Origin: Hinthialibacter sp964556895
GTDB lineage: Bacteria; Hinthialibacterota; Hinthialibacteria; Hinthialibacterales; Hinthialibacteraceae
Direction of reading: 5' to 3'
Length of the DNA: 64,000 bases
Assembly: GCA_964556895.1 (NCBI GenBank)
Contig: CAZKYC010000010.1
Coordinates: 11,792 to 75,791 of the forward strand
Shown: in pieces, positions 17,612-26,300 of the stretch
Numbering within the stretch: position 1 is the stretch's first letter
How the letters are laid out: each line of letters opens with the position of its first letter
Program-made: the position numbers and the translations under genes
Notes under the pieces: model-generated
The model's database searches: none
The model's input: only the letters and a program-made list of their open reading frames with translations
Told to the model about the DNA's origin: nothing

Positions 17612-17996
17612 ACGGTTTAGAAAGATATATCCGAAATACGAGTGATGAAATTGTATCGAATCTTGTTGTGATTTGGAATCCAGCCGATCGATTCATAATC
17701 CCGACGAAATAGCAGAAGCCATCTCAAACATAGAGATGGCTTTTTTATCAAGTCTCGATGGATCAATAATTAAAAACTCAATATAGGCAAGGGTGCAAAA
17801 CGACACTATATTCGAGATGGCTTCTAGATTTTTTCATTAAAAAAAACGGTTTTATGACGAAGGGTTTACCCAAGCCTGTATTCCTAATCGTTTTTTCATT
17901 CAAAGACATTTTGCCTTATAGCCATTTTTTGACTTGGAGAATTGATAGCGTCAAAGTATTCTTAGTAGCGCGATAACGCGCCAACGCAGTTACTTT
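17612..17996. other. Gene-free 385-bp divergent intergenic region
   Basis: The region separates the minus-strand 5-FCL/TsaE gene from the plus-strand symporter. Its centre is the truncated family 1 repeat (17718-17821). The flanks are AT-rich, and no frame has a plausible ribosome site. Promoters for both divergent genes must lie here, but I see no clear -35/-10 pair. Confidence 0.6.
17718..17821 (-). repeat. Dispersed intergenic repeat family 1, truncated copy
   Basis: A 104-bp element bounded by the inverted ends GCCATCTC (17718-17725) and GAGATGGC (17814-17821). It is inverted relative to the copies at 44963-45137 and 52193-52368: the inner blocks ATCAATAATT and CAATATAGGC followed by GGGTGCAA match their reverse complements in the same order, but the central hairpin is missing. 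A second GAGATGGC at 17733-17740 pairs with the left end as a 10-bp stem (17716-17725/17733-17742) running into six Ts, which looks like a terminator, though no plus-strand gene leads into it. Confidence 0.6.
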
Positions 17997-19430
17997 ATGA
18001 CGATAACGTACATCATCCTCTTTTTATATCTCGCCGTCTTGATTGGCGTCGGCGTTTGGTGTTCACGGCGCCAGGCGTCGCTGCAAGACTTCTTTGTCGC
18101 AGGGCGCGACATGCCCGCCTGGGCTTCGCTGGCCGCGATTGTGGCGACCGAGACCAGCGCCGTCACCTTTATCGGCGCCCCCGCCCAGTCGTTTGTCGAC
18201 GGCGGCGACTTTTGGTTTCTTCAAGTGGTGATGGGGTATATTCTCTCTCGCTTTGTCTTGTCGTATTATTTTCTGCCCAAATTTTTTGAACACGAAATCG
18301 TCACCATCTATCAATTTTTAGGGCGGCGCTTTGGCCAGGAAGTTCAAAAAACCTCCGGCGTGTTTTTCTTTATCACCCGCGCCATGGCGGCGGGGGTTCG
18401 CCACTTCGCCGCGGCGGTGGTCATCCAAGCCATGACCGGGTGGGACGTGGTCACCGCCATCATCGTTACCGGGATCATCGCGGTACTGTATTCGGTCATG
18501 GGCGGGCTGGCGGCGGTCATCTGGACGGAAGTCATCCAATTCGCCGTGATGATGTTAGGCGGGCTGTTTGTATTTTTCTATATTCTGAACGTCACCCCCG
18601 GCGGGCTTTCAGAAATGATCAGTTATGGCGCCAGTCAGAGCAAGTTTGATGTATTTCATTGGTCATTTGAAGGCAAGGGTTTTCTTCTCGGCCTCGCGGG
18701 AGGGTTCTGTCTCAACCTCGCGTCTCACGGCGCCGATCAAGACCTGGTCCAGCGCCTGCTCTCCTGCCGCAGCCTGCGCAGCGCCCAGTGGTCGTTGGTT
18801 CTCAGCGGCGGGGTGGTTTTTCTTTTGTTTGGATTTTTGTTGTTTGTCGGCGTCATGCTCAGCCGCTTTTATAACGGCGCCCTGCCTGGCGGCGTCGACA
18901 AAGCCAATGAAATACTGCCCTATTTCGCGATGAACGAAATGGCGCCCGCAGCGGGCGCCTTTGTCTTGGCCGCGATTCTGTCAGCCGCCATGTCGAGCAC
19001 GGCTTCAGCGCTGAATTCGCTTTCATCCACATCAATCAGCGATTTTGTATTGCCCTCGCTCAAAGAAGAACTTTGTGAAACCCGTTTGGTGTTGTTGTCT
19101 CGCGTCTTCACGGTGTGTTGGATGATCGTGTTAATTGGGATCGCGCTGGTCTCAAGTATGTTAAAGGAAAACATTCTCGACTTGGCGCTCAGCATCCCCA
19201 GTTATACCTTCGGCAGCCTCTTGGCGGCGTTTGTGTTGGGCATCTTCACGCCGCTCAAAAACCAACGCGCTGTCACCATCGGCATGGTAACGGGCGTGTT
19301 CGCCGTTGTCGGAGTGATGTTACTCGGTTTTCATTGGACGGCGTGGGTGCCGTCGGGCGCGTTTGCGTCTATTATTGTTGCATTGATACTCAATGCGTTG
19401 CTGCCTCAGCCAGCTTCGCAAACTTCATAG
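17997..19430 (+). CDS. Sodium:solute symporter (SSS family)
   Basis: This is a multi-pass inner-membrane transporter that couples Na+ entry to uptake of a sugar, inositol, amino or organic acid. The 477-residue protein has about 13 hydrophobic segments and the family's early motifs: SLQDFFVAGRDMPAWASLAAIVATETSAVTF, then VRHFAAAVVIQAMTGW, YSVMGGLAAVIWTEVIQ (SSS signature region) and AILSAAMSSTASALNSLSS near the Na+ site. The solute cannot be read from sequence. A peptide-type ABC importer follows after nine bases, suggesting a shared uptake operon. There is only a weak ribosome site before ATG 17997. Confidence 0.92.
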   Translation: MTITYIILFLYLAVLIGVGVWCSRRQASLQDFFVAGRDMPAWASLAAIVATETSAVTFIGAPAQSFVDGGDFWFLQVVMGYILSRFVLSYYFLPKFFEHEIVTIYQFLGRRFGQEVQKTSGVFFFITRAMAAGVRHFAAAVVIQAMTGWDVVTAIIVTGIIAVLYSVMGGLAAVIWTEVIQFAVMMLGGLFVFFYILNVTPGGLSEMISYGASQSKFDVFHWSFEGKGFLLGLAGGFCLNLASHGADQDLVQRLLSCRSLRSAQWSLVLSGGVVFLLFGFLLFVGVMLSRFYNGALPGGVDKANEILPYFAMNEMAPAAGAFVLAAILSAAMSSTASALNSLSSTSISDFVLPSLKEELCETRLVLLSRVFTVCWMIVLIGIALVSSMLKENILDLALSIPSYTFGSLLAAFVLGIFTPLKNQRAVTIGMVTGVFAVVGVMLLGFHWTAWVPSGAFASIIVALILNALLPQPASQTS

Positions 19431-19439
19431 GCGTTTTGG

Positions 19440-21014
19440 ATGCAAGACTCAGCAAGGGCCGCGTTCTTCAGTATTCTTCTCCTTGTATTCGCCGGATGCG
19501 GCGCAGGCTCTGGATCGTTTTTTGTTCCTCTCAAAAACCCCGACACGTTAGTCACCTTTGACATCTTTGATCCGCCCACGCTTGACCCTCACCGCTCGTG
19601 GGGCGTCGCTGACGGGCGTTTGATTGGCATGTTGTTCTGTAACCTGGTGCGCTTCAATCGCGACGCGGAAATTGTCCCCGACCTGGCAACCTCGTGGACG
19701 ATCTCAGACGACGGCAAGGTCTACTCATTCGAGCTAAATCCGCAGGCGAAATTCGCCAACGGCGACCCAATCACCGCTGAGGATGTCATTTATTCGTTTG
19801 AGCGCGCTTTGTCTGAAGACACCGCCGCAGCCAACCGCTGGGCGCTCGAACCCATCATCAAGATGGAAGCGCAGGGCAGCCATTCGCTGCAACTGACATT
19901 AAGTGGGCCGTTTGCGCCCTTTATCGGCCAGTTGGCCATGCCGATTGGCTCGATTGTTCCTCGAAAAGAGATCGAAAAAAGCGAGACAGCGAATGTCCCG
20001 TTTGGAACCCGCCCCCTCGGCGGCGGGCCCTGGCGATTGGTCGAATGGAAACACGACCGCCATGTGATACTGGAACGCAACCCATACTACTTCGCCCAAA
20101 AGCCAAACATGGAACGATTCATCTATCGTGTGATCCCCAACCACTTCACCGCCGTGGCGGAATTTGAAACGGGCAACTTGTCTATCGTTGAAGAACTGCC
20201 TGACGCCGAGATTCCCCGCTGGACGACCGACGAGAACTGGAAACCGTATGTCGCCGAATCGCCCCAGCTCAACACCGACATGGTGTTGTTCAACTGTTCG
20301 AAGCCTCCCCTCGATCAGGCTGAAGTACGCCGCGCATTGGTTTCACTCGTCGACACAGAGAAAGTATTGCAATGCGTCCGGTTTGGGGCGGGTGTGCCTA
20401 GCGGCGGGCCGATTCCATCTAGTTTGCCAGGCGGCGCCAAGACGCGCGTTCCATTTAATCTCACTCAAGAGCAGGCAAAAGACATTCTTCAAAACGCCGG
20501 ATTGCTCGACCGCGAACTGGTAATCGTCTTCCCTGAGCGTGAGGGCTTTACCCGCGCGACGGGCGAGGTGCTTCAAGCGTTATGGAAGCGCGCCGGACTG
20601 AACGCGCGAATCCAACAACTCGAATGGGCGACCTATCGACAGGCACTGCGCGAAGGCAAGTTTGACGCCGCCTATCGAAGTTGGTACGCCGATTACCCCG
20701 ACGGCGACAACTTTTTGTATCCGCTCTTTCATTCGTCTCAAACTGGACAAAGCAACTTCACCTTTCTCAATGACCCCGAAGTCGACAGTTTGATTGACAA
20801 ATCGCGCCGCGAACTGGATGTAGACAAACGGCTGGCGATGGTAGAACGCGCCAACGCCATGCTTTATCAAAAAGCGCCTGCGTTGTTTTTATGGCACCGC
20901 ACCCAATACACCATCCGACACCCGTCTGTGACAGGGTATAAGCCGACGCTGATTTTTAACGGCGTGCGCTATTTAACTGAAACCATTACCGAACCCGAAA
21001 GCGGCGCGATATGA
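19440..21014 (+). CDS. ABC transporter solute-binding lipoprotein (OppA/DppA type)
   Basis: This is a family 5 extracytoplasmic solute-binding protein for peptides, nickel or oligosaccharides. The 524-residue protein starts with a lipoprotein signal whose lipobox is VFAGC (Cys about residue 20), so it is anchored to a membrane. The mature part has the family's PPTLDPHRSWGVADGRLIGM, PDLATSWTISDDGKVYSFEL, and NGDPITAEDVIYSFERAL. The permease genes follow with a four-base overlap. The OppD/OppF-type ATPases are not in the window. Ligand specificity is not predictable. Confidence 0.93.
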   Translation: MQDSARAAFFSILLLVFAGCGAGSGSFFVPLKNPDTLVTFDIFDPPTLDPHRSWGVADGRLIGMLFCNLVRFNRDAEIVPDLATSWTISDDGKVYSFELNPQAKFANGDPITAEDVIYSFERALSEDTAAANRWALEPIIKMEAQGSHSLQLTLSGPFAPFIGQLAMPIGSIVPRKEIEKSETANVPFGTRPLGGGPWRLVEWKHDRHVILERNPYYFAQKPNMERFIYRVIPNHFTAVAEFETGNLSIVEELPDAEIPRWTTDENWKPYVAESPQLNTDMVLFNCSKPPLDQAEVRRALVSLVDTEKVLQCVRFGAGVPSGGPIPSSLPGGAKTRVPFNLTQEQAKDILQNAGLLDRELVIVFPEREGFTRATGEVLQALWKRAGLNARIQQLEWATYRQALREGKFDAAYRSWYADYPDGDNFLYPLFHSSQTGQSNFTFLNDPEVDSLIDKSRRELDVDKRLAMVERANAMLYQKAPALFLWHRTQYTIRHPSVTGYKPTLIFNGVRYLTETITEPESGAI

Positions 21015-21937
21015 CTTCGTATATCATCCGCCGCTTGTTGTTGATGGTCCCCGTGTTATTCGGCGTAGTGACGATTGCGTTTTTTTTAAGCCGGTTGGCG
21101 CCGGGCGATCCCGCCGACGCCATGGCAGGGCAACGCGCCACCGAAGAACAAAAACAAATGATCGCCCAGAAGTATGGGTTTGACCAACCCCTATATATTC
21201 AGTATGGCAAATACTTGTTGAACCTGGCGCAGGGCGACATGGGCTTATCGTATGACAGTCACCGCCCGGTCACCGAGATCATCGCCGAACGCTTCCCTTA
21301 CACCTTCAAACTGGCGGCGGCGGCGATGGTGGTCGCGATTATTCTGGGCGTTGCGGCTGGTCTGGTCTCAGCGCTGTTGCCTAACTCATGGTATGACCGC
21401 GCGGCGATGATATTTTCGATGTTGGGAATCTCGACGCCCGTATTCTGGCTGGGCCTGTTGTTGATGTATTTCATCAGCGTCCAGTTGCAACTGCTGCCTC
21501 CGTCAGGATACGGCGACGGCAGTTGGCGCTATCTGGTTTTGCCTGCGATCGCGCTAGGGACGCAATCGGTCGCGCTCTTGGCCCGCATGACCCGCGCCGC
21601 CATGCTCGAAGTGTTGCGCGAAGATTACCTGCGCACCGCCTACGCCAAAGGCCTGGCGCCCTGGAAAGTGATCAGCAAACACGCCTTCGCCAACGCGGTG
21701 ATCCCCATCATCACCATCATCGGCGTTGACTTCGCGAGTTATCTATCAGGCTCGGTGTTGACCGAAAAAGTGTTCTCATGGCCAGGCCTGGGGCGGCATG
21801 TAGTGATTGCGATTGGGCAACGCGACTACCCCGTTATCAACGGGACCGTCTTGTTCTTCGCCGTCATTTTTTTGATGATCAACTTATTGGTTGACGTGCT
21901 GTACGCGTACTTAGACCCAAGGATCCGTTACGAATGA
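21011..21937 (+). CDS. ABC transporter permease, DppB/OppB type
   Basis: Inner-membrane permease subunit of a peptide-type importer, 308 residues with six predicted membrane segments. The start IIRRLLLMVPVLFGVVTIAF and LAPGDPAD are typical of the DppB group, and the ATPase-coupling EAA loop appears as DYLRTAYAKGLAPWKVI. The start overlaps the binding-protein stop (ATGA) and the end overlaps the next permease (ATGA), so the three subunits are translationally coupled in a fixed order. Confidence 0.94.
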   Translation: MTSYIIRRLLLMVPVLFGVVTIAFFLSRLAPGDPADAMAGQRATEEQKQMIAQKYGFDQPLYIQYGKYLLNLAQGDMGLSYDSHRPVTEIIAERFPYTFKLAAAAMVVAIILGVAAGLVSALLPNSWYDRAAMIFSMLGISTPVFWLGLLLMYFISVQLQLLPPSGYGDGSWRYLVLPAIALGTQSVALLARMTRAAMLEVLREDYLRTAYAKGLAPWKVISKHAFANAVIPIITIIGVDFASYLSGSVLTEKVFSWPGLGRHVVIAIGQRDYPVINGTVLFFAVIFLMINLLVDVLYAYLDPRIRYE

Positions 21938-22767
21938 AACAGGCGTTGCGCCATCCCTATATCTTGATCGGCGGCAGCGTCGCCCTAGCGCTAATCTTCA
22001 TCGCGGTGTTTGCGCCGTTGGTCAGCCCTTATCATCCTAATGAGATTGACCTCGACGCCTACTATCAACCGCCGTCGGCAAAGCACTGGTTTGGCGCCGA
22101 CGAAGTAGGCCGCGACATCTTCTCGCGCGTGGTCTACGGCGCGCGCATCTCACTCGGCATCGGCGTCACCACGCGGACCTTTAGCCTGCTGATCGGTATG
22201 GTCGTCGGCTGTTTGTCTGGGTTTTACGGCGGCAAGGTCGATATGTTTCTTCAACGCATCGTTGATATTACGCTGGCATTTCCGTTTTTGTTGTTGGTGA
22301 TTTCTATTGCGGTGATTTTCCCCAGTGGGATACTCGCAGTCTTTGTCTCGCTCAGCCTGGTGATGTGGGCGGGAGCGGCGCGGCTGATTCGCTCACAAGT
22401 AATGGTGGTGAAAGAACGCGAGTTTGTAAACGCCGCCCGCGCCTATGGCGCGTCTGATTTCACCATCATCCTGCGGCATATCATTCCAAACAGTTACGCG
22501 CCCGCGTTGATCTGGTGGACGATGGGCCTGGCGCAAGCCATCATGGCCGAAGCGGGGCTGTCGTTTCTCGGCCTGGGCGCGCAACCGCCGACGCCCAGTT
22601 GGGGCGGCATGATCAATTTTGGTTCGCAGGCGATACGCGTGGCGCCGTGGGCGTCGATCTTTCCCGGCGCGGCGTTGGCGTTGACCGTGTTGGCGTTTAA
22701 CCTGATAGGAGAGGGCCTGCGCGACGTCCTCGACGTCAAAGACGCCGGCGCAAAAAAAACAGACTGA
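21934..22767 (+). CDS. ABC transporter permease, DppC/OppC type
   Basis: Second permease subunit, 277 residues. It carries the DppC hallmarks HWFGADEVGRDIFSRVVYGARISL near residue 50, the coupling loop EFVNAARAYGASDFTIILRHIIPN, and AGLSFLGLGAQPPTPSWGGM near the end. It completes the SBP-permease-permease set. The next gene is a methyltransferase, so the two ATPase subunits expected after DppC are absent here and must be encoded elsewhere if the system works. Confidence 0.94.
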   Translation: MKQALRHPYILIGGSVALALIFIAVFAPLVSPYHPNEIDLDAYYQPPSAKHWFGADEVGRDIFSRVVYGARISLGIGVTTRTFSLLIGMVVGCLSGFYGGKVDMFLQRIVDITLAFPFLLLVISIAVIFPSGILAVFVSLSLVMWAGAARLIRSQVMVVKEREFVNAARAYGASDFTIILRHIIPNSYAPALIWWTMGLAQAIMAEAGLSFLGLGAQPPTPSWGGMINFGSQAIRVAPWASIFPGAALALTVLAFNLIGEGLRDVLDVKDAGAKKTD

Positions 22768-22803
22768 TTCACAATACTCACTCATCGTCGTATCATTCTT
22801 CAT

Positions 22804-23541
22804 ATGCCAAACTCTACTGAACTCTACTTAAACCTATTAAAACGCTGTCTCTTGGGCGAACTCTACCAGGACGGCTCAATCACCGCGGGCAATGAACAGC
22901 CTTATGACCCGGCGCTTCGCGCTGAAGGCCGCGACTGGCCGCAATTCGCCCACACCATGATCGGACGCAAACGCCTCGACCATCTGCATGAATGCCTCGA
23001 CCTCATCAAAGACGAAAATATCTCCGGCGACGTGATTGAGACCGGCGTATGGCGCGGCGGCGCTTCGATCTTCATGCGCGGCTTTATGAAATCTCACAAT
23101 GAGGCGCGCACCGTCTGGGCGGCGGATTCATTCGCAGGCTTGCCCAAACCTGACGCTGAGCGCTACCCTCAAGACGCTGGAGACCAACACTACGCCGCGC
23201 CTGAGTTGGCGGTGTCGCTGGATGATGTGAAAGAGAATTTCTCTCGTTATGGACTATTAGACGACGGCGTGCGTTTTCTCGAGGGATGGTTTAACGAGAC
23301 ACTGCCTGATGCGCCTATTGAACAATTAGCCCTGATCCGCCTCGACGGCGATATGTATCAATCGACGTGGGAAGCGCTCGACGCCTTGTACGGCAAACTA
23401 TCGCCCGGCGGCGTCGTCATCGTAGACGACTATGGCGCCGTGCCCGCTTGTAAGGCTGCTGTCGAAGACTTCCGCAGCCAACACGACATCGCCGCCGACG
23501 TCAAATCCATCGACTGGACCGGCGCCTGGTGGCGGAAGTGA
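22804..23541 (+). CDS. TylF/MycF-type O-methyltransferase
   Basis: A 245-residue SAM-dependent, metal-assisted methyltransferase related to macrocin O-methyltransferase, which methylates sugar hydroxyls. Visible motifs are GDVIETGVWRGGASIFMRG (SAM loop, about residues 77-95), WAADSFAGLPKPD, and LIRLDGDMYQSTWEALDALY followed by GGVVIVDDYG, containing the metal-binding aspartates. Homologues occur in polysaccharide and natural-product loci. Here it follows the ABC importer by 36 bases and converges on the PAP phosphatase gene, giving no specific partner. The substrate is unknown. Confidence 0.87.
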   Translation: MPNSTELYLNLLKRCLLGELYQDGSITAGNEQPYDPALRAEGRDWPQFAHTMIGRKRLDHLHECLDLIKDENISGDVIETGVWRGGASIFMRGFMKSHNEARTVWAADSFAGLPKPDAERYPQDAGDQHYAAPELAVSLDDVKENFSRYGLLDDGVRFLEGWFNETLPDAPIEQLALIRLDGDMYQSTWEALDALYGKLSPGGVVIVDDYGAVPACKAAVEDFRSQHDIAADVKSIDWTGAWWRK

Positions 23542-23546
23542 GTCAC

Positions 23547-24536
23547 TCACAACTCCAACACAGCCCTCACTGCGCCAACCACTCGGCCCTGCAATTCGCC
23601 ATTGGTCGCGACCACGCCTTGGTTTGACTCGAGGCGGCGGCCTTTTGAAAAATCGAGCGCATTGCCGTTCACATCAGTCACCACGCCGCCCGCTTCCTCT
23701 ATCACCACCACACCGGCCGCGTGATCCCAAATTTTTTCGACATAATCGGCGCGGGTCGGCAGGCGCAGATAGATCGACGCTTCGCCGCGCGCCACGGCGG
23801 CGTACTTACACTGACTGTCAATACGAAAAGGCGGGTTGATCACGCCCAAGCGCTGGGCGATCTGTTCGGCGTGACCGTGAGACGTATGCCCTGACTCGAC
23901 CGATTCGACAAACGACGCCTGGCAGGCCTCGGCAATCGTCGAAACCTGAACCGGCGTTTCATTACCACTATCGAGATTCATCTGAACGGCGCCGCCGCCC
24001 TTGCTAGCGACAAACAAACACCCCTTGGCGCCGCCAGGCTGGCTAGGATCAACCGGCAGGTTGGGGCATCCGAGAACGCCCAACACCACTTCGCCATCTT
24101 CGATCAACGCCAGCGCGACCGCGTAGTGTTCGGCGCGAAGAAAGCCCTTGGTGCCGTCTATGGGGTCAATCGTCCAAAAGCGGCCTTGGGCGCCGCCTTC
24201 GGCGTTTCCTTTGTCAATCACAGATAGAATCTCGTCTTCGCTGGCGCCATCGGTTTCAGGCGCAGCGCACTCTATTACGCGTCGTTTTAACGCTTCGTTC
24301 TCAGCCTTGCGCAAATCGCCCGCGTCTTCTTCGCCCACGATTGGAATATCAGAAAACGCGGCCAACAAGCGCAAGGACGCTGCCGCCTGCGAGCCATAAT
24401 CGGCCACAGTTACTGGAGAACGGTCTTTTTTGGTGAGCGTCTCTTGTGTGACTAAGGTTTGTTGGACGCGCTGGCACAACCGTGAAGCCGCCATTACGGC
24501 GTCAATCGCCACCCGTCTTTCGTTTTCGTAACTCAT
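23547..24536 (-). CDS. 3'(2'),5'-bisphosphate nucleotidase, CysQ/HAL2 type
   Basis: A Mg2+-dependent, Li+-sensitive phosphatase that hydrolyses PAP (and often PAPS) left by sulfotransfer and sulfate assimilation. The 329-residue protein has KDRSPVTVADYGSQA, PIVGEEDAGDLR, the metal motif DPIDGTKGF (about residues 122-130), and WDHAAGVVVIEEAGG near the C-terminus. The length and the KDRSPVTVADYGSQA block favour the HAL2 group over inositol monophosphatase. ATG 24536 is chosen over TTG 24539 because GAGGG is four bases upstream. A sulfatase gene is divergent from it, 140 bases away. Confidence 0.88.
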   Translation of the reverse strand: MSYENERRVAIDAVMAASRLCQRVQQTLVTQETLTKKDRSPVTVADYGSQAAASLRLLAAFSDIPIVGEEDAGDLRKAENEALKRRVIECAAPETDGASEDEILSVIDKGNAEGGAQGRFWTIDPIDGTKGFLRAEHYAVALALIEDGEVVLGVLGCPNLPVDPSQPGGAKGCLFVASKGGGAVQMNLDSGNETPVQVSTIAEACQASFVESVESGHTSHGHAEQIAQRLGVINPPFRIDSQCKYAAVARGEASIYLRLPTRADYVEKIWDHAAGVVVIEEAGGVVTDVNGNALDFSKGRRLESNQGVVATNGELQGRVVGAVRAVLEL

Positions 24537-24676
24537 CAATCCCTCAACGATGCAAATTGGTCTCTACCCATCAAAACGGCGAAATGCGATGGGTCAAGCC
24601 AAAGGGGCGCGCTAGCATAATTTGTCACGCTATGATAATTTGCACACACTATTTTTTGACCAAACGGGGAGAAACC

Positions 24677-26200
24677 ATGAAACGCCGAACTTTCTTACAA
24701 GCCAGCGCGGCGGCGCTTTGCGGCGCGACCGCACCAACCGTCAAAGCCGACCAGCGTCCGAATATTTTGTTCGCCATCTCTGACGACCAGTCGTGGCCTC
24801 ACGCCAGCGCCTATGGTTCGCGCATGGTCAAGACGCCCGCTTTCGACTGGATGGCGAAAGAAGGCTGTTTGTTCACCAACGTCTACGCTTCCGCGCCGCA
24901 ATGCTCCCCCAACCGCGCTTCAATTCTGACGGGCCGCCCCATTTGGAGCCTGGAAGAAGCCGGCACACACAGCAGTTACTTTCCCAAAAAATGGACGGTG
25001 TTCCCTGACCTGCTCGAAGGCTCCGGCTACACCATCGGCTTCACAGGAAAAGCCTGGGGGCCAGGCGACTGGAAGACGCCAGGGCGTAAGCGCAACCCGG
25101 TCGGCAACCAGTTCTCAAACCGGCGAATGCAAACCACGCCTGAGGGAATCAACAGGAACGATTACGCTGGGAACTTTGAAGATTTCATCAACCAAAAATC
25201 CAATAACGCGCCATTCTTTTTCTGGTATGGCGCCAGCGAGCCGCATCGCGTTTACCAACGCGGCATCGGCGAAGACTCAGGCAAGAAACTGTCTGACGCC
25301 GAGGTCCCTTCGTTTCTGCCCGACAACGGCGTGGTGCGCGGCGACTTGTTAGATTACGCAGTCGAGATTGAGTGGTTCGACTCACACCTGATGCGTATGC
25401 TGGAACTGCTCAAACAGCGCGGCGAACTCGACAACACCATCGTCATCGTCACCAGCGACAATGGAATGCCTTTCCCTGGCGCCAAGGCGACGCTGTATGA
25501 GTATGGCATCCACATGCCGTTCGCCGTACGCTGGGCCGACGGAATGAACGGCGCCCGCAAGATCAACGACTTTGTCTCGTTTATCGACCTGGCGCCAACT
25601 CTTCTCGAAGCGGCGGGCGTAGAAGCCCACAAAGACATGATGGGCGATAGTTTTCTTGATGTGTTAACATCGAACAAATCCGGCCAGGTTGACCCAGCCC
25701 GCGACAGAATTTTCGCCGGGCGCGAGCGCCATTCTCACTCGCGGTTTGACAACTGGGGCTACCCTGCGCGCTGCATCCGTAAAGACAACTGGCTCTACAT
25801 TCGAAACTTCAAACCGGACCGAATTTTGGCGGGCGACCCGCCCAATTACCATGACATCGACGACGGCCCCGCCAAATCCTATATGATGGACAACCGTGAC
25901 GACCCAGCCATCAAGCCGCTGTTTGACCACTGTTTCGGCAAATACCCGCCCGAACAATTATTTGATGTCAGCAGAGACCCGGGCTGTATGAACAACCTGG
26001 CCGACCAACCGCAATTGGCCGCAGCCAAGAACCAATTATGGTCAATCCTGCTTGATCAACTTGAGAGAAGCAGAGACCCGCGCGTTAAAGGAAACGGCCA
26101 TTTGTTTGAGAGTTACCCGCGTTTTGGCGGTATGCGTCCGCAACTGGGCGGCTTCGCCGAGCGAACAAAATACAACCCGAAATATCAAACCGCGAGGTGA
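24677..26200 (+). CDS. Tat-exported sulfatase, heparan N-sulfatase-like
   Basis: A type I sulfatase that hydrolyses sulfate esters or sulfamates of glycans outside the cytoplasm. The start is ATG 24677 with GGGGAGA upstream; longer frames to 24482 overlap the divergent gene. The product is 507 residues with a twin-arginine signal (KRRTFLQASAAALCG). The formylglycine site is CSPNR, with Cys76 to be oxidised. Metal-binding DD lies at about 36-37, and the mid-protein TSDNGMPFPGAKATLYEYG block holds the second metal site. Overall pattern is closest to SGSH-like heparan N-sulfatases. A formylglycine-generating enzyme is not visible in the window. Confidence 0.92.
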   Translation: MKRRTFLQASAAALCGATAPTVKADQRPNILFAISDDQSWPHASAYGSRMVKTPAFDWMAKEGCLFTNVYASAPQCSPNRASILTGRPIWSLEEAGTHSSYFPKKWTVFPDLLEGSGYTIGFTGKAWGPGDWKTPGRKRNPVGNQFSNRRMQTTPEGINRNDYAGNFEDFINQKSNNAPFFFWYGASEPHRVYQRGIGEDSGKKLSDAEVPSFLPDNGVVRGDLLDYAVEIEWFDSHLMRMLELLKQRGELDNTIVIVTSDNGMPFPGAKATLYEYGIHMPFAVRWADGMNGARKINDFVSFIDLAPTLLEAAGVEAHKDMMGDSFLDVLTSNKSGQVDPARDRIFAGRERHSHSRFDNWGYPARCIRKDNWLYIRNFKPDRILAGDPPNYHDIDDGPAKSYMMDNRDDPAIKPLFDHCFGKYPPEQLFDVSRDPGCMNNLADQPQLAAAKNQLWSILLDQLERSRDPRVKGNGHLFESYPRFGGMRPQLGGFAERTKYNPKYQTAR

Positions 26201-26210
26201 GATTAAAGTT

Positions 26211-26233
26211 CCTCCCCCAAAGTTTGGGTGAGG
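26211..26233. terminator. Compact hairpin between convergent genes
   Basis: CCTCCCCCAAA (26211-26221) and TTTGGGTGAGG (26223-26233) are inverse complements with one mismatch. They lie between the sulfatase end (26200) and the GT39 end (26301), where a bidirectional terminator would be expected. There is no clean T-run on either side, so the role is tentative. Confidence 0.35.
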
Positions 26234-26300
26234 TTAGGTGGGGGTTGGGTTATTACATTAGCCTTAATGGTGGGCTAAGAAACCTCCGAGTGGTAGATTC

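Noticed and set aside
17716..17746. Intrinsic terminator with six Ts
   Set aside because: The stem is good, but no plus-strand gene leads into it; it is better explained as part of the inverted, shortened family 1 repeat.
23547..24536. Inositol monophosphatase
   Set aside because: The length and KDRSPVTVADYGSQA fit the HAL2/CysQ group better.
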